Shown: positions 1 to 8,389, counted from the first letter of the stretch. The stretch is 35,670 nt of DNA from an uncultured Chitinophagaceae bacterium (GCA_903883945.1 CAISCV010000020.1:1-35670), one strand, 5' to 3'. A program made the numbers and translations. Notes: a model not told the origin generated them from the sequence alone.

Positions 1-54
1 AAGGCTTTTATTGTGTTTATCTTATTGACTTATGCCTTAAAACTTATACCTTAA
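1..54 (+). CDS. 3' end of an upstream coding region (partial)
   Basis: Frame 1 is open from the first base to a TAA at 52-54 and would encode a 17-residue hydrophobic C-terminus ending LLTYALKLIP. It stops 9 bases before the DUF5618 start, which is compatible with an operon. The piece is too short to assign to a family and could be chance. Confidence 0.3.
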   Translation, partial: KAFIVFILLTYALKLIP

Positions 55-63
55 TTTTACAAA

Positions 64-447
64 ATGAAACACATAATAGAGGCACATCGTTATTTAGATA
101 ATGCAAAAGAGATATTGAGGGATAAAGCGCAAAAGGAAGATAGCCGTTACCATGATAGGAAATATGTACGTATGGCAGGTCATACAGCTTACCTAGCTAT
201 TTTGGTGGCTTTAGATGGATTATTTGGAATTAAGAAAAAAGGAAGGAAGAAGGTTGAGTGGTATCAGGAACAACTAGCCAAATTAGACAAAAAGATGCTT
301 AACAGCTTTTTGAATGCGTATGAAATTTTGCATTTAGGTATGGGATACGATGGCGATTTGAGTGCAGTAATAGCTCATGAAGGATTAAAAGAAGCAGAAA
401 AAATAATAAATTGGGTAGAAACAAAGCAAGAACTGGTAAGTAATTAA
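64..447 (+). CDS. DUF5618 family protein
   Basis: A 127-aa soluble protein that is probably all helical. It carries the pattern I associate with DUF5618: a YLDNAKEIL segment near residue 10, a KYVRMAGHTAYLAILVALD block near 33-52, a basic KKKGRKKVEWYQEQLAKLD stretch and a MGYDG motif near 93-97. The family has no established activity that I know of. In Bacteroidota it is found in short accessory operons, and the layout resembles small HEPN-like helical proteins, but that likeness is inference only. The start is ATG at 64. A rho-independent terminator follows directly after the stop. Confidence 0.75.
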   Translation: MKHIIEAHRYLDNAKEILRDKAQKEDSRYHDRKYVRMAGHTAYLAILVALDGLFGIKKKGRKKVEWYQEQLAKLDKKMLNSFLNAYEILHLGMGYDGDLSAVIAHEGLKEAEKIINWVETKQELVSN

Positions 448-455
448 TTGATAAG

Positions 456-500
456 GGTCAAAAGTTAGAAGTTGAAAGACTAAAGGCTTTTGACCTTTTT
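456..500 (+). terminator. Rho-independent terminator after the DUF5618 gene
   Basis: GGTCAAAAG (456-464) pairs perfectly with CTTTTGACC (487-495) and is followed by a T6 run. The loop is about 22 nt and made of short degenerate AAGTTAGAAGTTGAAAGA-type sequence. It sits just after the stop at 447 and before the convergent gene ending at 513. Confidence 0.7.
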
Positions 501-512
501 TAGTTGATGTGG

Positions 513-1148
513 TTACTCGAGTTCTGTTCTAATATGTTTCAACATTCCTCGAAACCATTTTACTATTTTTCTCTCATCACCAATCTCATGAATATTTGTT
601 TGGTCGTTTTGCCAATTCCCATTCATTGCAAAATGAATTTTATTTACATCAAAAACTTTTTCTTTTTCCTGTTCTAACATTGAAACAAAATCGCTTTTCT
701 CAAAATCAACTGCGTATTCCAAAAGCGTTCTTTCAATTGCTTGATTTGATGTTATGTGCCAATGAGGCTGTGAGTGTAATTCTTCTGGGTTATTAAAATC
801 ATCCCACTCAGCTCTAAATAACTGATATTTCATATCTTTTTCATCATCTCCTTGAAAAACTGAAACTGAAATAGAGATATTGGTCTGACTGACTTTTTTT
901 CTTTTTTCGACTATTTCATTGCTGATAAACCTTATCTCTATAAATATCCAGAAATCACTAAACCAATGCAGTACCTTAACTAGCTCATTAGAGAGGTATT
1001 CAAATCTATTTATAGCATTAGAGTTGCCTTCTAATCTATAAGTCAAAATATTGGGATGACTAGGATATTTCTTTAAAAGAAATGGTTTAAGGAACATTGA
1101 TTTACACCCACTATTAATAGAATCAATTAGTGTTTTTGAATCTATCAT
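513..1148 (-). CDS. Unrecognised 211-aa protein with PHWHI motif, partner of the adjacent methyltransferase
   Basis: I do not recognise the family. The protein is soluble, without signal peptide or membrane segment. Visible features are an aromatic stretch at about 60-75 (HWFSDFWIFIEIRF), a beta-like ISISVSVF at 91-98, and a His cluster with H125, H129 and H131 (HSQPHWHI). A second block, IHFAMNGNW, covers about 171-179, and the C-terminus is basic and amphipathic (WFRGMLKHIRTEL). The spaced histidines could bind metal or act in catalysis, but no known nuclease motif is seen. The ATG at 1148 lies 3 bases after the methyltransferase stop, so the two genes are almost certainly co-transcribed and probably act together. 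It could be a specificity, restriction or toxin-like partner; the sequence alone does not decide. Confidence 0.8.
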   Translation of the reverse strand: MIDSKTLIDSINSGCKSMFLKPFLLKKYPSHPNILTYRLEGNSNAINRFEYLSNELVKVLHWFSDFWIFIEIRFISNEIVEKRKKVSQTNISISVSVFQGDDEKDMKYQLFRAEWDDFNNPEELHSQPHWHITSNQAIERTLLEYAVDFEKSDFVSMLEQEKEKVFDVNKIHFAMNGNWQNDQTNIHEIGDERKIVKWFRGMLKHIRTELE

Positions 1149-1151
1149 ATT

Positions 1152-3470
1152 TTAGCTTCTTGGATAGAAATAAATATTTAACACCTCATCAATTACTTGC
1201 TTAACATACGTGTTTCCTAGTTCTAACTCTCTGCCAAACTCTACAAGTTTTCGATAACCATCTGATTCTTTTACTTTTTCTGTATGAATATCTGGTATTG
1301 GAATATCTTTAGTATAAATCTTACCAAGGTAATATCCTGATATAATTGGCTTAGAATAAATTGACAGGAGAGAATCAAATATACTACTTGAGAAACAAGA
1401 CAAATAGAAATAATAGTCATCAAGAATAAAACTCTTTTTGGGTATCCAAGCATGCCCTCTTTCTACTACAAAATCTCCTTGTATATCAATTGCAAATGAA
1501 TCTGATTTGCCAAATTCTGTTGAAACTAGTTTAATATGCTTTTCAAATTGCCAATTTCTAGGTCTCGTATGTCCCCACCATTCCTGAATACCAGCTCTTT
1601 CTTTTAATTCACTTTCATGGGGTTTTATTTTGGTTTTGAAAAAATCTATTTCTAATAAATCATTCTCCACTTTATAAATCATTCCTTTACTATCATAAGG
1701 ATACCAGATATAGTTTGAATCAAATAGCTGCCCATTTTTTATAGCTTTGTTATCAACAACAGGTCTAAATAAATTCTTTTCTAAAATATTAGAATATTCA
1801 TCCTTGGTTATTTTAAAAACTTCTTTTTTTCCTTGTCTAATACCCTGCTGTACAGTAAATATTTCAGATGTTCTTGTCAATAACCCACTTTGAACACGAC
1901 GCTCAATGACCTCTATTAGCTTATTCTCTTTTAATGAAATTACTTTCCAATTGTCGGGCAGAATTGGAAATTTTGGAGGTGTATATATACTATAATTTCT
2001 TTCTTCAATAGCTTGTTCATTATTAGATTCCATTTTTCTTAAATCCCTTAAGACATCGGATACAGCACCTTTTTCATTCTTGCACCAAAGAAATTTAGGA
2101 ATAGCATCTGATTTTGGTTTTTTTCCAATAAAAAAACTAACATCTGTTAAGGCATCTTCAAAAACAAAATTCCCAAGCTTTGCAATTATATTTAGAGTTA
2201 ATTCCTCTTTAACTGCATTACGTAACTTACTATATGAGTCAAAAGTGAAAATAGAAGATGGCAAAACACAGCCAATAACGCCATCACTATTTAAAGAAGT
2301 TACTGCTTTATAGAAAAATGCACTTGCAAGGTTTGGCTTTCCTTCATTAAAAAATGACCCTAAAGCTTGTTTTATAGCATCCCTGTCTCCCTTGTTTTTT
2401 AGTAATTCCCATGATACAAATGGTGGATTCATTAGTATTAAATCATAATCAGTACCCCATGCTTCTGTTAATGAATCATTCACCAACTTGATTTCAAAAT
2501 CTAAATCCGTGCAATCCCATTGGGTTCTTTTTTCGTATTGAAGTAGAAATTTTGATGTACTGACAGCGCTTTCAGATGTATCCCAGCCTACAACTTTTAC
2601 TTTTCCTTTAAACCCTAAGTTTTTTAATTGCTTTAATGACTCTATAAGAAATTCTGATGAACCACAAGCAGGATCTAGTATTTTCAGAGTCTCTCTTTCC
2701 ATATTAACGTGCTTTAAGCTTTGTTCTACAATTGCCCTAGCTAAATATTGCGGCGTATAGTGAACACTGGAATAAGCATCGCTTTTTGTAATTAATTTAC
2801 TTGAAACACCGCCAAACAAGTCTCTTTGCGGATTGAAGTAAATTACTTCTCTATGTGCCTCTTGAAATAATGTACCTGATGAATGTCTTAAAATTAAATC
2901 AAGATTTGGAGTAATTGACTTTACCCCTTCTTTTATTAAACCCACAAAATGGTCAAATTGATTAGGGATTTGCACTTCGCCAATTCCCCATAAACTATTA
3001 TCTATGCTAGTATAGTCTACTTGGATGCTTACTAATAGCTTAAATAATAAATTTAAGGCATCCGAAGGACTTTCCCTGTTAGAAGTTACATTTCTAAGTT
3101 GTCTAAAAAGAGCGATAATAAAAGGCACAACATCACTTTCCGTTCTATAAGATTTAGAGGATAAGTATTTATAAAATTTATTAACACTTTCCTCTACCCT
3201 TTTCCTATCTATTATTTCTGTTTTTTTATCAAGCCAATTCCAAATATGTACATTGTCATTATCTAGTACAACATAATTTTTGGTATTTGTAGACCAAGAA
3301 TACCCAAAGAATAAATCTTGTTCCTCATCGCTAATTGATGTTTGCAAACAAAAGTCCCCACTTCCACCATTCAACATAAGAAATTTATCATTCCCCTTTG
3401 TAGGAAAAATGTTCATTGGAAAAAGTCCGAAACTTTGTTTCCAACCATTAATGTCTGATAAATTTCTCAT
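1152..3470 (-). CDS. N-6 adenine DNA methyltransferase (M.TaqI/Eco57I-like)
   Basis: A 772-aa protein. The N-terminal 220 residues are of unknown fold. An N6-Mtase core follows: SAM-binding motif I DPACGS at 266-271 (normally DPACGSGxF; here DPACGSSEF), then catalytic motif IV NPPF at 348-351. The C-terminal third (about 510-770) resembles a TaqI-C-type target-recognition domain, with FTVQQGIRQGKKEVF and later ERGHAWIPKKSF. It should methylate adenine N6 in a specific DNA site. No PD-(D/E)XK, HNH or helicase motif is visible, so it does not look like a complete type IIG enzyme. It is the first gene of a two-gene minus-strand unit with the PHWHI protein. It may belong to a restriction-modification or other defence system; the specificity cannot be read. 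Confidence 0.85.
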   Translation of the reverse strand: MRNLSDINGWKQSFGLFPMNIFPTKGNDKFLMLNGGSGDFCLQTSISDEEQDLFFGYSWSTNTKNYVVLDNDNVHIWNWLDKKTEIIDRKRVEESVNKFYKYLSSKSYRTESDVVPFIIALFRQLRNVTSNRESPSDALNLLFKLLVSIQVDYTSIDNSLWGIGEVQIPNQFDHFVGLIKEGVKSITPNLDLILRHSSGTLFQEAHREVIYFNPQRDLFGGVSSKLITKSDAYSSVHYTPQYLARAIVEQSLKHVNMERETLKILDPACGSSEFLIESLKQLKNLGFKGKVKVVGWDTSESAVSTSKFLLQYEKRTQWDCTDLDFEIKLVNDSLTEAWGTDYDLILMNPPFVSWELLKNKGDRDAIKQALGSFFNEGKPNLASAFFYKAVTSLNSDGVIGCVLPSSIFTFDSYSKLRNAVKEELTLNIIAKLGNFVFEDALTDVSFFIGKKPKSDAIPKFLWCKNEKGAVSDVLRDLRKMESNNEQAIEERNYSIYTPPKFPILPDNWKVISLKENKLIEVIERRVQSGLLTRTSEIFTVQQGIRQGKKEVFKITKDEYSNILEKNLFRPVVDNKAIKNGQLFDSNYIWYPYDSKGMIYKVENDLLEIDFFKTKIKPHESELKERAGIQEWWGHTRPRNWQFEKHIKLVSTEFGKSDSFAIDIQGDFVVERGHAWIPKKSFILDDYYFYLSCFSSSIFDSLLSIYSKPIISGYYLGKIYTKDIPIPDIHTEKVKESDGYRKLVEFGRELELGNTYVKQVIDEVLNIYFYPRS

Positions 3471-3604
3471 GCTGCGAAAATATAATAAAAACGGTTGAAT
3501 TGTATTGTTTTAGTAAACGGGTTAAATGAAGATTTATTGTAAATCTAAGCGTCTATTAGAACGTCTGGAAGTATAGATATAAGGGATATTTATCCCAACA
3601 TGAT

Positions 3605-3644
3605 AAAGTGCAGCTACTACCTACGGGTGGTGGCTGCACTTTTT
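3605..3644 (+). terminator. Strong hairpin plus T-run with no evident upstream plus-strand gene
   Basis: AAAGTGCAGCTACTACC (3605-3621) pairs over 17 bp (two G-U wobbles) with GGTGGTGGCTGCACTTT (3626-3642), around a TACG tetraloop, followed by TT. By shape it is a plus-strand rho-independent terminator. It lies between divergent genes: the methyltransferase starts at 3470 on the minus strand and the nuclease-like gene at 3698 on the plus strand. What it terminates is therefore not apparent. Confidence 0.65.
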
Positions 3645-3674
3645 GGTTTAATAACCCTTCTGCTACTGAAAAGG

Positions 3675-3682
3675 TATATTTG
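3675..3682 (+). promoter_or_regulatory. Candidate Bacteroidota -7 box for the nuclease-like gene
   Basis: TATATTTG matches the TAnnTTTG consensus of Bacteroidota sigma factor. It lies 15 nt before the ATG at 3698, implying a very short leader. No well-placed TTG -33 element was found, so this is tentative. A GAGG at 3691-3694 could serve as ribosome binding site. Confidence 0.35.
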
Positions 3683-3697
3683 TAGAAATAGAGGAAA

Positions 3698-4300
3698 ATG
3701 ACAAGTGAAGAATGGAACGAAAGATTTGATAAAATAGCAATTTCTCAAGAGAAAACAGACAAAGAATTGGATAAGTTTTTGGCAGGTATTATAGTTTCTA
3801 GTGCAGAATTAAAAGAAATGCAAAAGAAAAATGAACTACAATTTGCAAGAACCGATAAAACACTTGAAAGAATGGGAATCACCCTTGGTAATGTAACCAA
3901 CAATATAGGTAGCATCACCGAGGAGTACTTTTTTAACTGCTTGATTGAAAAACCAGTTCTTGGAGGAGTAAAGTACGATAAAGTAAGAAGAAATATAAGT
4001 GGGGTTGGCTTAAAATCGGAGGATGAATTTGACATTGTGATGTATAATGGAGACTCCATAGCATTGATTGAATGCAAAAACAAAGCACACAAGAATGACT
4101 TGATGAAGCTAATAGAAAAGAAAGCTGCTAATTTTAAAGATGTGTTCCCGAATTTTAAGGATTATAAAATATTTCTAGGGCTTGCCAGCTTTTCTTTTTA
4201 CCCTGAACTGGAGGAGATGGCAAAAGAAAATGGAGTAGCTATCCTGAAACAAAAAGGTGATGTGGTTGAAATAGAGGCTGATAATTTGAAAGCTTATTGA
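3698..4300 (+). CDS. PD-(D/E)XK nuclease-like protein with N-terminal coiled coil
   Basis: A 200-aa protein. Residues 1-70 are heptad-rich and charged, probably coiled coil. The C-terminal domain shows a PD-(D/E)XK arrangement: E75/E76 in the first helix, then D112 (EFDIVMYNGD), then E125-C-K127 (IALIECKNK), and a following helix DLMKLIEKKAANF. This matches the metal-binding core of the restriction-endonuclease-like fold and resembles DUF3782-type proteins. These are common in multiple copies in bacteria and are mostly uncharacterised. It lies divergent to the methyltransferase unit. A functional link as the restriction subunit is possible but not shown, because such proteins also occur alone. 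Confidence 0.7.
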   Translation: MTSEEWNERFDKIAISQEKTDKELDKFLAGIIVSSAELKEMQKKNELQFARTDKTLERMGITLGNVTNNIGSITEEYFFNCLIEKPVLGGVKYDKVRRNISGVGLKSEDEFDIVMYNGDSIALIECKNKAHKNDLMKLIEKKAANFKDVFPNFKDYKIFLGLASFSFYPELEEMAKENGVAILKQKGDVVEIEADNLKAY

Positions 4301-4365
4301 ATGGATAGTTGATTATCGATAAAATGCAGCCATAACACACTACTTGAACTTTTCTTTTCAGATGC

Positions 4366-6045
4366 TCATTTCACATCACACACTGTTACAGGCAGTTTTC
4401 CTTTTGCAGATGCTTTTCCTTCTAATATATCTGCTGCGGCTTGTTGGGTATATTCATCATCTTCGTAGCAAGCAAGGAGATTTGGTGCATTGCAAGATAC
4501 TTTCAGCGCATAAGAATTACCAAAAAATAAGGTAACTGTATTTGTTTGCTGTTGCAACTGATTCAACAAATAGGTAGTTGCACTTTTCAACCCATAATTG
4601 TTGGCAGGAAAGCGGCTGTAATTATGAACACCCATCACAATGGCATCGTAATTCTTTTCTTTAAGTTGATTGAGTATTTTATCCGCCCCATCATTGGTGC
4701 CGGTGCTATCTGCAACAAAGAAATAATTATCTGTTTGTAAGTCTTTTTTCAATCGTTTTCCCAACGGCGTATTCGTAGTGCCAATAGCTACGTAAGCAAT
4801 TTTTTTTCCTGATTTTAATGGCAAAACTGTACCATTATCCTTTAATAGGGTTATCGCTTCTTGGGCAATTAATGGTTTGAGGTAGTTGATGGTTTCTACA
4901 TTCAAATCAAAAATTAAGTGGGCGGTATCCACAGGTTCAAAGTTATTCAGTCCCATGTTATACTTTACCAACAATATCTTTTTTACGCTTCTATCTATTT
5001 GTTTCCAGCTAAGTTTATGGTCTGCAATGGCTTGTTCTACTTTTTTGATGGCACCCTCTATGTTACTTGGCAATAAAAGCATATCATTTCCGGCAATAAG
5101 GGCTTGTGCAGATGCTTCATCGTCTGGGAAGAATTTACTGATGCCCTTCATTTCCAATCCGTCAGTAATAGAAAGTCCCTTAAAACCTAGCTCTTCTTTC
5201 AATAATACTTTCACAGCTTTAGGAGACAAGGACGTTGCCAGATGAGCGGTGGTATCGATACTCGGGATAGACAAATGCGCCGTCATAATACTGCCAACAC
5301 CGGCTTTAATCAACTCCCTAAAGGGGTATAATTCCAACGAATCTAATTCTGCTCGGCTTTTATTAATGACGGGTAAATCTAGGTGACTATCCACGGTAAC
5401 ATCGCCATGGCCGGGGAAATGTTTGGCACAAGCAAGCACGTTTTCTGCTTGAATACCTTTCATGTATTGTACCCCAAACTGTGCCACTTTCTCTTTGTTT
5501 TCTCCAAAGCTTCTGTCATTGATGACCGGGTTGTTGGGGTTGTTGTTTACATCTACTACAGGAGCGAAATCTACATTCACGCCAATCCTTTTGCATTGAA
5601 ATCCAGCTGCATTACCCACCTGATAAACAGCGGTAGGGTTGCTGGTGGCACCCATCATCATTTCGTGCGGGAGGTTGATGATACTATCTAAGCGCATCCC
5701 CAATCCCCATTCTGCATCCTGGCAAATCATCAAGGGAGTTTTGGCAATGGATTGATAGAAATTAGTCAAACCTACCTGCCTGATTGGCCCACCCTGAAAG
5801 AAGCACAAGCCACCTACGTTATATTTTTTAATCAGGTCGGTTACTTGCTGTACATGGTCTGCACCAAGGTTGCTATGTGCCCGGATAATGATGAGTTGTG
5901 CAATCTTTTCATCGTCAGAAAGTTTTCTAAATTGTTGCCTAACCCATTTTCTAGCAGAGTGGTTTTGTTTATAAAAGTCCTGCGCATGGATGGTTTGATT
6001 AGCAATCGCTATTAAAAAGCAAGCAATTAGTATCTTCTTGATCAT
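4366..6045 (-). CDS. Secreted GH3 beta-N-acetylglucosaminidase (NagZ-like)
   Basis: Glycoside hydrolase family 3, 559 aa from the chosen ATG at 6045. The reading frame opens further upstream, but starting at MIKKILIACFLIAIANQ gives a normal signal peptide ending near HAQ22. Residues 208-221 hold the NagZ signature KHFPGHGDVTVDSH, whose His assists catalysis. D295 in ITDGLEM is the expected nucleophile. A C-terminal alpha/beta sandwich domain covers about 400-559. The fused beta-lactamase domain found in some Bacteroidota homologues is absent. Likely substrates are GlcNAc-containing muropeptides in the periplasm (cell-wall turnover). It is convergent with the nuclease-like gene (66-base gap). 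The gap to the next minus-strand gene is 331 bp, so it is probably transcribed alone. Confidence 0.9.
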   Translation of the reverse strand: MIKKILIACFLIAIANQTIHAQDFYKQNHSARKWVRQQFRKLSDDEKIAQLIIIRAHSNLGADHVQQVTDLIKKYNVGGLCFFQGGPIRQVGLTNFYQSIAKTPLMICQDAEWGLGMRLDSIINLPHEMMMGATSNPTAVYQVGNAAGFQCKRIGVNVDFAPVVDVNNNPNNPVINDRSFGENKEKVAQFGVQYMKGIQAENVLACAKHFPGHGDVTVDSHLDLPVINKSRAELDSLELYPFRELIKAGVGSIMTAHLSIPSIDTTAHLATSLSPKAVKVLLKEELGFKGLSITDGLEMKGISKFFPDDEASAQALIAGNDMLLLPSNIEGAIKKVEQAIADHKLSWKQIDRSVKKILLVKYNMGLNNFEPVDTAHLIFDLNVETINYLKPLIAQEAITLLKDNGTVLPLKSGKKIAYVAIGTTNTPLGKRLKKDLQTDNYFFVADSTGTNDGADKILNQLKEKNYDAIVMGVHNYSRFPANNYGLKSATTYLLNQLQQQTNTVTLFFGNSYALKVSCNAPNLLACYEDDEYTQQAAADILEGKASAKGKLPVTVCDVK

Positions 6046-6175
6046 AAATAAGTTTGAAGAACAAAAATATAGTAATTGAGAGTGATGAAAAAAGAAATGC
6101 GCGGCAACGATACCATACAATTTAGGATATTAATCTGCTGCAACCCACACATTATTACAATTTATACCATCCTAA

Positions 6176-6256
6176 TCAACCAATGATAAATGCGGCTACT
6201 CCTCCAATAAAGCTAAATGATATACCCATTTTCTTACCTGCTATTGCATTATTTTC
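6176..6256 (-). pseudogene. Possible remnant of a small membrane protein
   Basis: On the minus strand an open stretch ends in hydrophobic SFSFIGGVAAFIIG before a TGA (6176-6178). It is preceded by a polar NNAIAGKKMG segment and interrupted by a TAG directly upstream. This reads like the C-terminus of a small membrane protein that has lost its 5' end. It is short, and coincidence cannot be excluded. The rest of 6046-6310 shows nothing else recognisable. Confidence 0.25.
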
Positions 6257-6310
6257 CTATAGAACAGGTTGCATAGTTACTTGATAAAGAGGTTCGATTA
6301 ATCATGTAAA

Positions 6311-6350
6311 ACAAGTAATTCTCTACTCAATTGCGTAGAGAATTACTTGT
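6311..6350 (-). terminator. Perfect 16-bp hairpin after the glycosyltransferase gene
   Basis: ACAAGTAATTCTCTAC (6311-6326) is the exact reverse complement of 6335-6350. The 8-nt loop is TCAATTGC. It lies 27 bases beyond the stop of the minus-strand glycosyltransferase gene (6377), so terminator or 3'-end stabiliser is the natural reading. The T-tract on the minus strand is only TTT. Confidence 0.6.
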
Positions 6351-6376
6351 TAGATAAAGTGGAATATTAAAATAAG

Positions 6377-7456
6377 CTATGCTAATGATAGAGAGTCGTG
6401 TTGGTTGTGGTAATAACCTGTTTCTGGTGTAGGAGCTACTTTATGTTGTTCTAGTCCTTTTTCAATAACCATATCAACTATCTCCTGGGTAGATTGATGT
6501 AATACCAATGGAACTGCATTGGGTTCGGAAAGCCATTTTTGAACCGAATCTTTGAATCCTTCATCTATTTTATCGATAATTTTTACATTGAACCGTTGTA
6601 AAGCTGCCGCATTGCACAACTGTTCGTATTGGCCTCTGATAGGAAGGCACAATAACTTTTTGCCCAAATACAATGCTTCGGCAGGCGTCTCGAAACCGGC
6701 ACCTGTAATAACTCCAGCAGAAGAAATCATGCTTTTATTAAAACCCTCATTACTAATTGGCATTAAAGTAATATTGCCTTTTTGCACAGTTGTCTTAACC
6801 TTTTTAGAGAAAACATGAAATGATACATCCTTGCATTTACTCAAAGCTTCTACTACCACCTCATCGCTGTAGTGAGACAAATAAACTGAAATATGCCCTT
6901 CATTAGAAGGTGTTGCTGCTAGAATATGGTCTTTGATGATTGGGGAAAAAATGAAATTGTCATAAGCCTCAAAATGCAAACCGATATAATCTGTGGCAGT
7001 TGCATAATGTTTCAATACCCATTCGCCAATAAAATCGCGTTTCTTAGGTTTTGGGGTCTTATCAGAAATAAAACTTGCCTGGTGACCAAACCCGATGCTA
7101 GGTACTTTCTTTAATTTACATGCGATAGACGTGATACTTTCGAAATCGTTTATAACTAAGTCGTATTTTTCCACTGGCAACTCCCTTGCCTCTTTCCAAA
7201 TACGGGCAATGTTCAGTTCTTTCCACATTTTTAGGTAATCCAAGCCGCCTCTGTTTCCATAAAACAAACTTAAACCTTTGCTTCTATATTTCACAGGTAA
7301 TGCTGCATCGAGATTACTGTTGCTACCACTCAAAAAAACGTCTACTTCTCCATACTGTTCCAGATAAGGCATAAGTTGAATAGCCCTTGCTATGTGACCA
7401 TTGCCTGTTGCTTGAACAGCGTAAAGAATCTTTATTTTTTTATTTAGGTACAACAT
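6377..7456 (-). CDS. GT-B type glycosyltransferase (Glyco_trans_1_3-like)
   Basis: A 359-aa protein with a GT-B architecture. The N-terminal Rossmann domain begins ILYAVQATGNGHIARAIQL, a glycine/histidine-rich acceptor loop typical of MurG/UGT-like enzymes. A C-terminal nucleotide-sugar domain contains ITGAGFETPAEALYLGKKLLCLPI (about residues 253-276), the usual donor-binding segment. It likely transfers a sugar from an NDP-sugar to a lipid or envelope acceptor, but donor and acceptor are unknown. The start ATG at 7456 is 33 bases after the phosphoesterase stop, so the two probably form an operon. The C-terminal tail (about 335-359) is polar and unstructured. Confidence 0.8.
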   Translation of the reverse strand: MLYLNKKIKILYAVQATGNGHIARAIQLMPYLEQYGEVDVFLSGSNSNLDAALPVKYRSKGLSLFYGNRGGLDYLKMWKELNIARIWKEARELPVEKYDLVINDFESITSIACKLKKVPSIGFGHQASFISDKTPKPKKRDFIGEWVLKHYATATDYIGLHFEAYDNFIFSPIIKDHILAATPSNEGHISVYLSHYSDEVVVEALSKCKDVSFHVFSKKVKTTVQKGNITLMPISNEGFNKSMISSAGVITGAGFETPAEALYLGKKLLCLPIRGQYEQLCNAAALQRFNVKIIDKIDEGFKDSVQKWLSEPNAVPLVLHQSTQEIVDMVIEKGLEQHKVAPTPETGYYHNQHDSLSLA

Positions 7457-7489
7457 AATTTATATGATTGTAAAGATATTTTAAGAATA

Positions 7490-8341
7490 TTAAAGCGATG
7501 CTAAAGATTTAAAAAACAATACATCATCTGGTACTACATTCAACTTTGGAAGTTTCTTTTCCATAGAAACCACTGGTGCCGTTGGAGTAACAAAGTTTTT
7601 ACTATCGTATTGAAAAATAGTCCATTCGTTTTTATTGTACTCCAATGATGTCAGATTCTCTATCCAATCGCCGCTATTCAAATACGTTACACTTCCTTTG
7701 TCTGTAGTAATTACTCTTTTTTGTGGTTGGTGTATGTGCCCACAAATAACATAATCATACTTCTTTTCGATGGCTAATTCAGCAGCAGTCTGTTCGAAAT
7801 CACCAATCCAAGAAACCGCTTTCTTTACCCCATTTTTTACTTTCTTGCTAAAACTCATCTTTTCTTTACCCATCAGGTTCAGGCACCAATTGATGAAACT
7901 GTTTATCATTATCAATAAATCGTAGCCTTGTCCCCCGAGCTTTGCCAATAGTTTCGCACTTCCTTTGGTGGTTGCATCAAAAACGTCTCCATGAAATACC
8001 CATGTCATCTTGCCATTTATCTCCATTACCAGTTTGTCTGTTAACTGAAAATCGCCTATTTGCAAGTCGGAGTAACGGCGCATCATCTCATCGTGGTTTC
8101 CGGTTATGTATATTACTCTGGTTCCTTTACTCAACAAATTCATTACTTCCTTTATCACCTGCATGTGTGGCACAGGGAAATAACTCTTTTTAAACTGCCA
8201 TCCATCTATGATGTCGCCGTTGAGAATAAGTATTTGGGGGGAGATACTTTTTAGATAGTTGACTATTTCTTTTGCATTGCATCCGTAGGTTCCTAAGTGC
8301 AAATCACTCATTACTACTACTTCAACTTGTCTTCTTTCCAT
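7490..8341 (-). CDS. Calcineurin-like metallophosphoesterase, UDP-2,3-diacylglucosamine diphosphatase-like
   Basis: A 283-aa protein with the full two-metal phosphoesterase signature: SDLHLG (D13, H15), NGDIIDGW (D43), GNHDE (N82, H83), FHGD (H118) and GHIHQP (H202, H204). The early NGDIIDGW and the insertion of amphipathic helices at about 135-185 match the LpxH-like/YbbF family, which cleaves UDP-2,3-diacylglucosamine in lipid A synthesis. Bacteroidota homologues of this kind are often annotated as UDP-2,3-diacylglucosamine diphosphatase without direct proof. It is first gene of a pair with the glycosyltransferase, which suggests lipid or envelope glycan metabolism. Confidence 0.8.
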   Translation of the reverse strand: MERRQVEVVVMSDLHLGTYGCNAKEIVNYLKSISPQILILNGDIIDGWQFKKSYFPVPHMQVIKEVMNLLSKGTRVIYITGNHDEMMRRYSDLQIGDFQLTDKLVMEINGKMTWVFHGDVFDATTKGSAKLLAKLGGQGYDLLIMINSFINWCLNLMGKEKMSFSKKVKNGVKKAVSWIGDFEQTAAELAIEKKYDYVICGHIHQPQKRVITTDKGSVTYLNSGDWIENLTSLEYNKNEWTIFQYDSKNFVTPTAPVVSMEKKLPKLNVVPDDVLFFKSLASL

Positions 8342-8389
8342 TATTAAAGTTTGTCAAAATTCCGTAGCGTATATTAACCTAGTGTTAAA

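Noticed and set aside
6046-6120. Extended N-terminus of the GH3 protein
   Set aside because: It would bury the clear signal peptide starting at MIKKILIACF.
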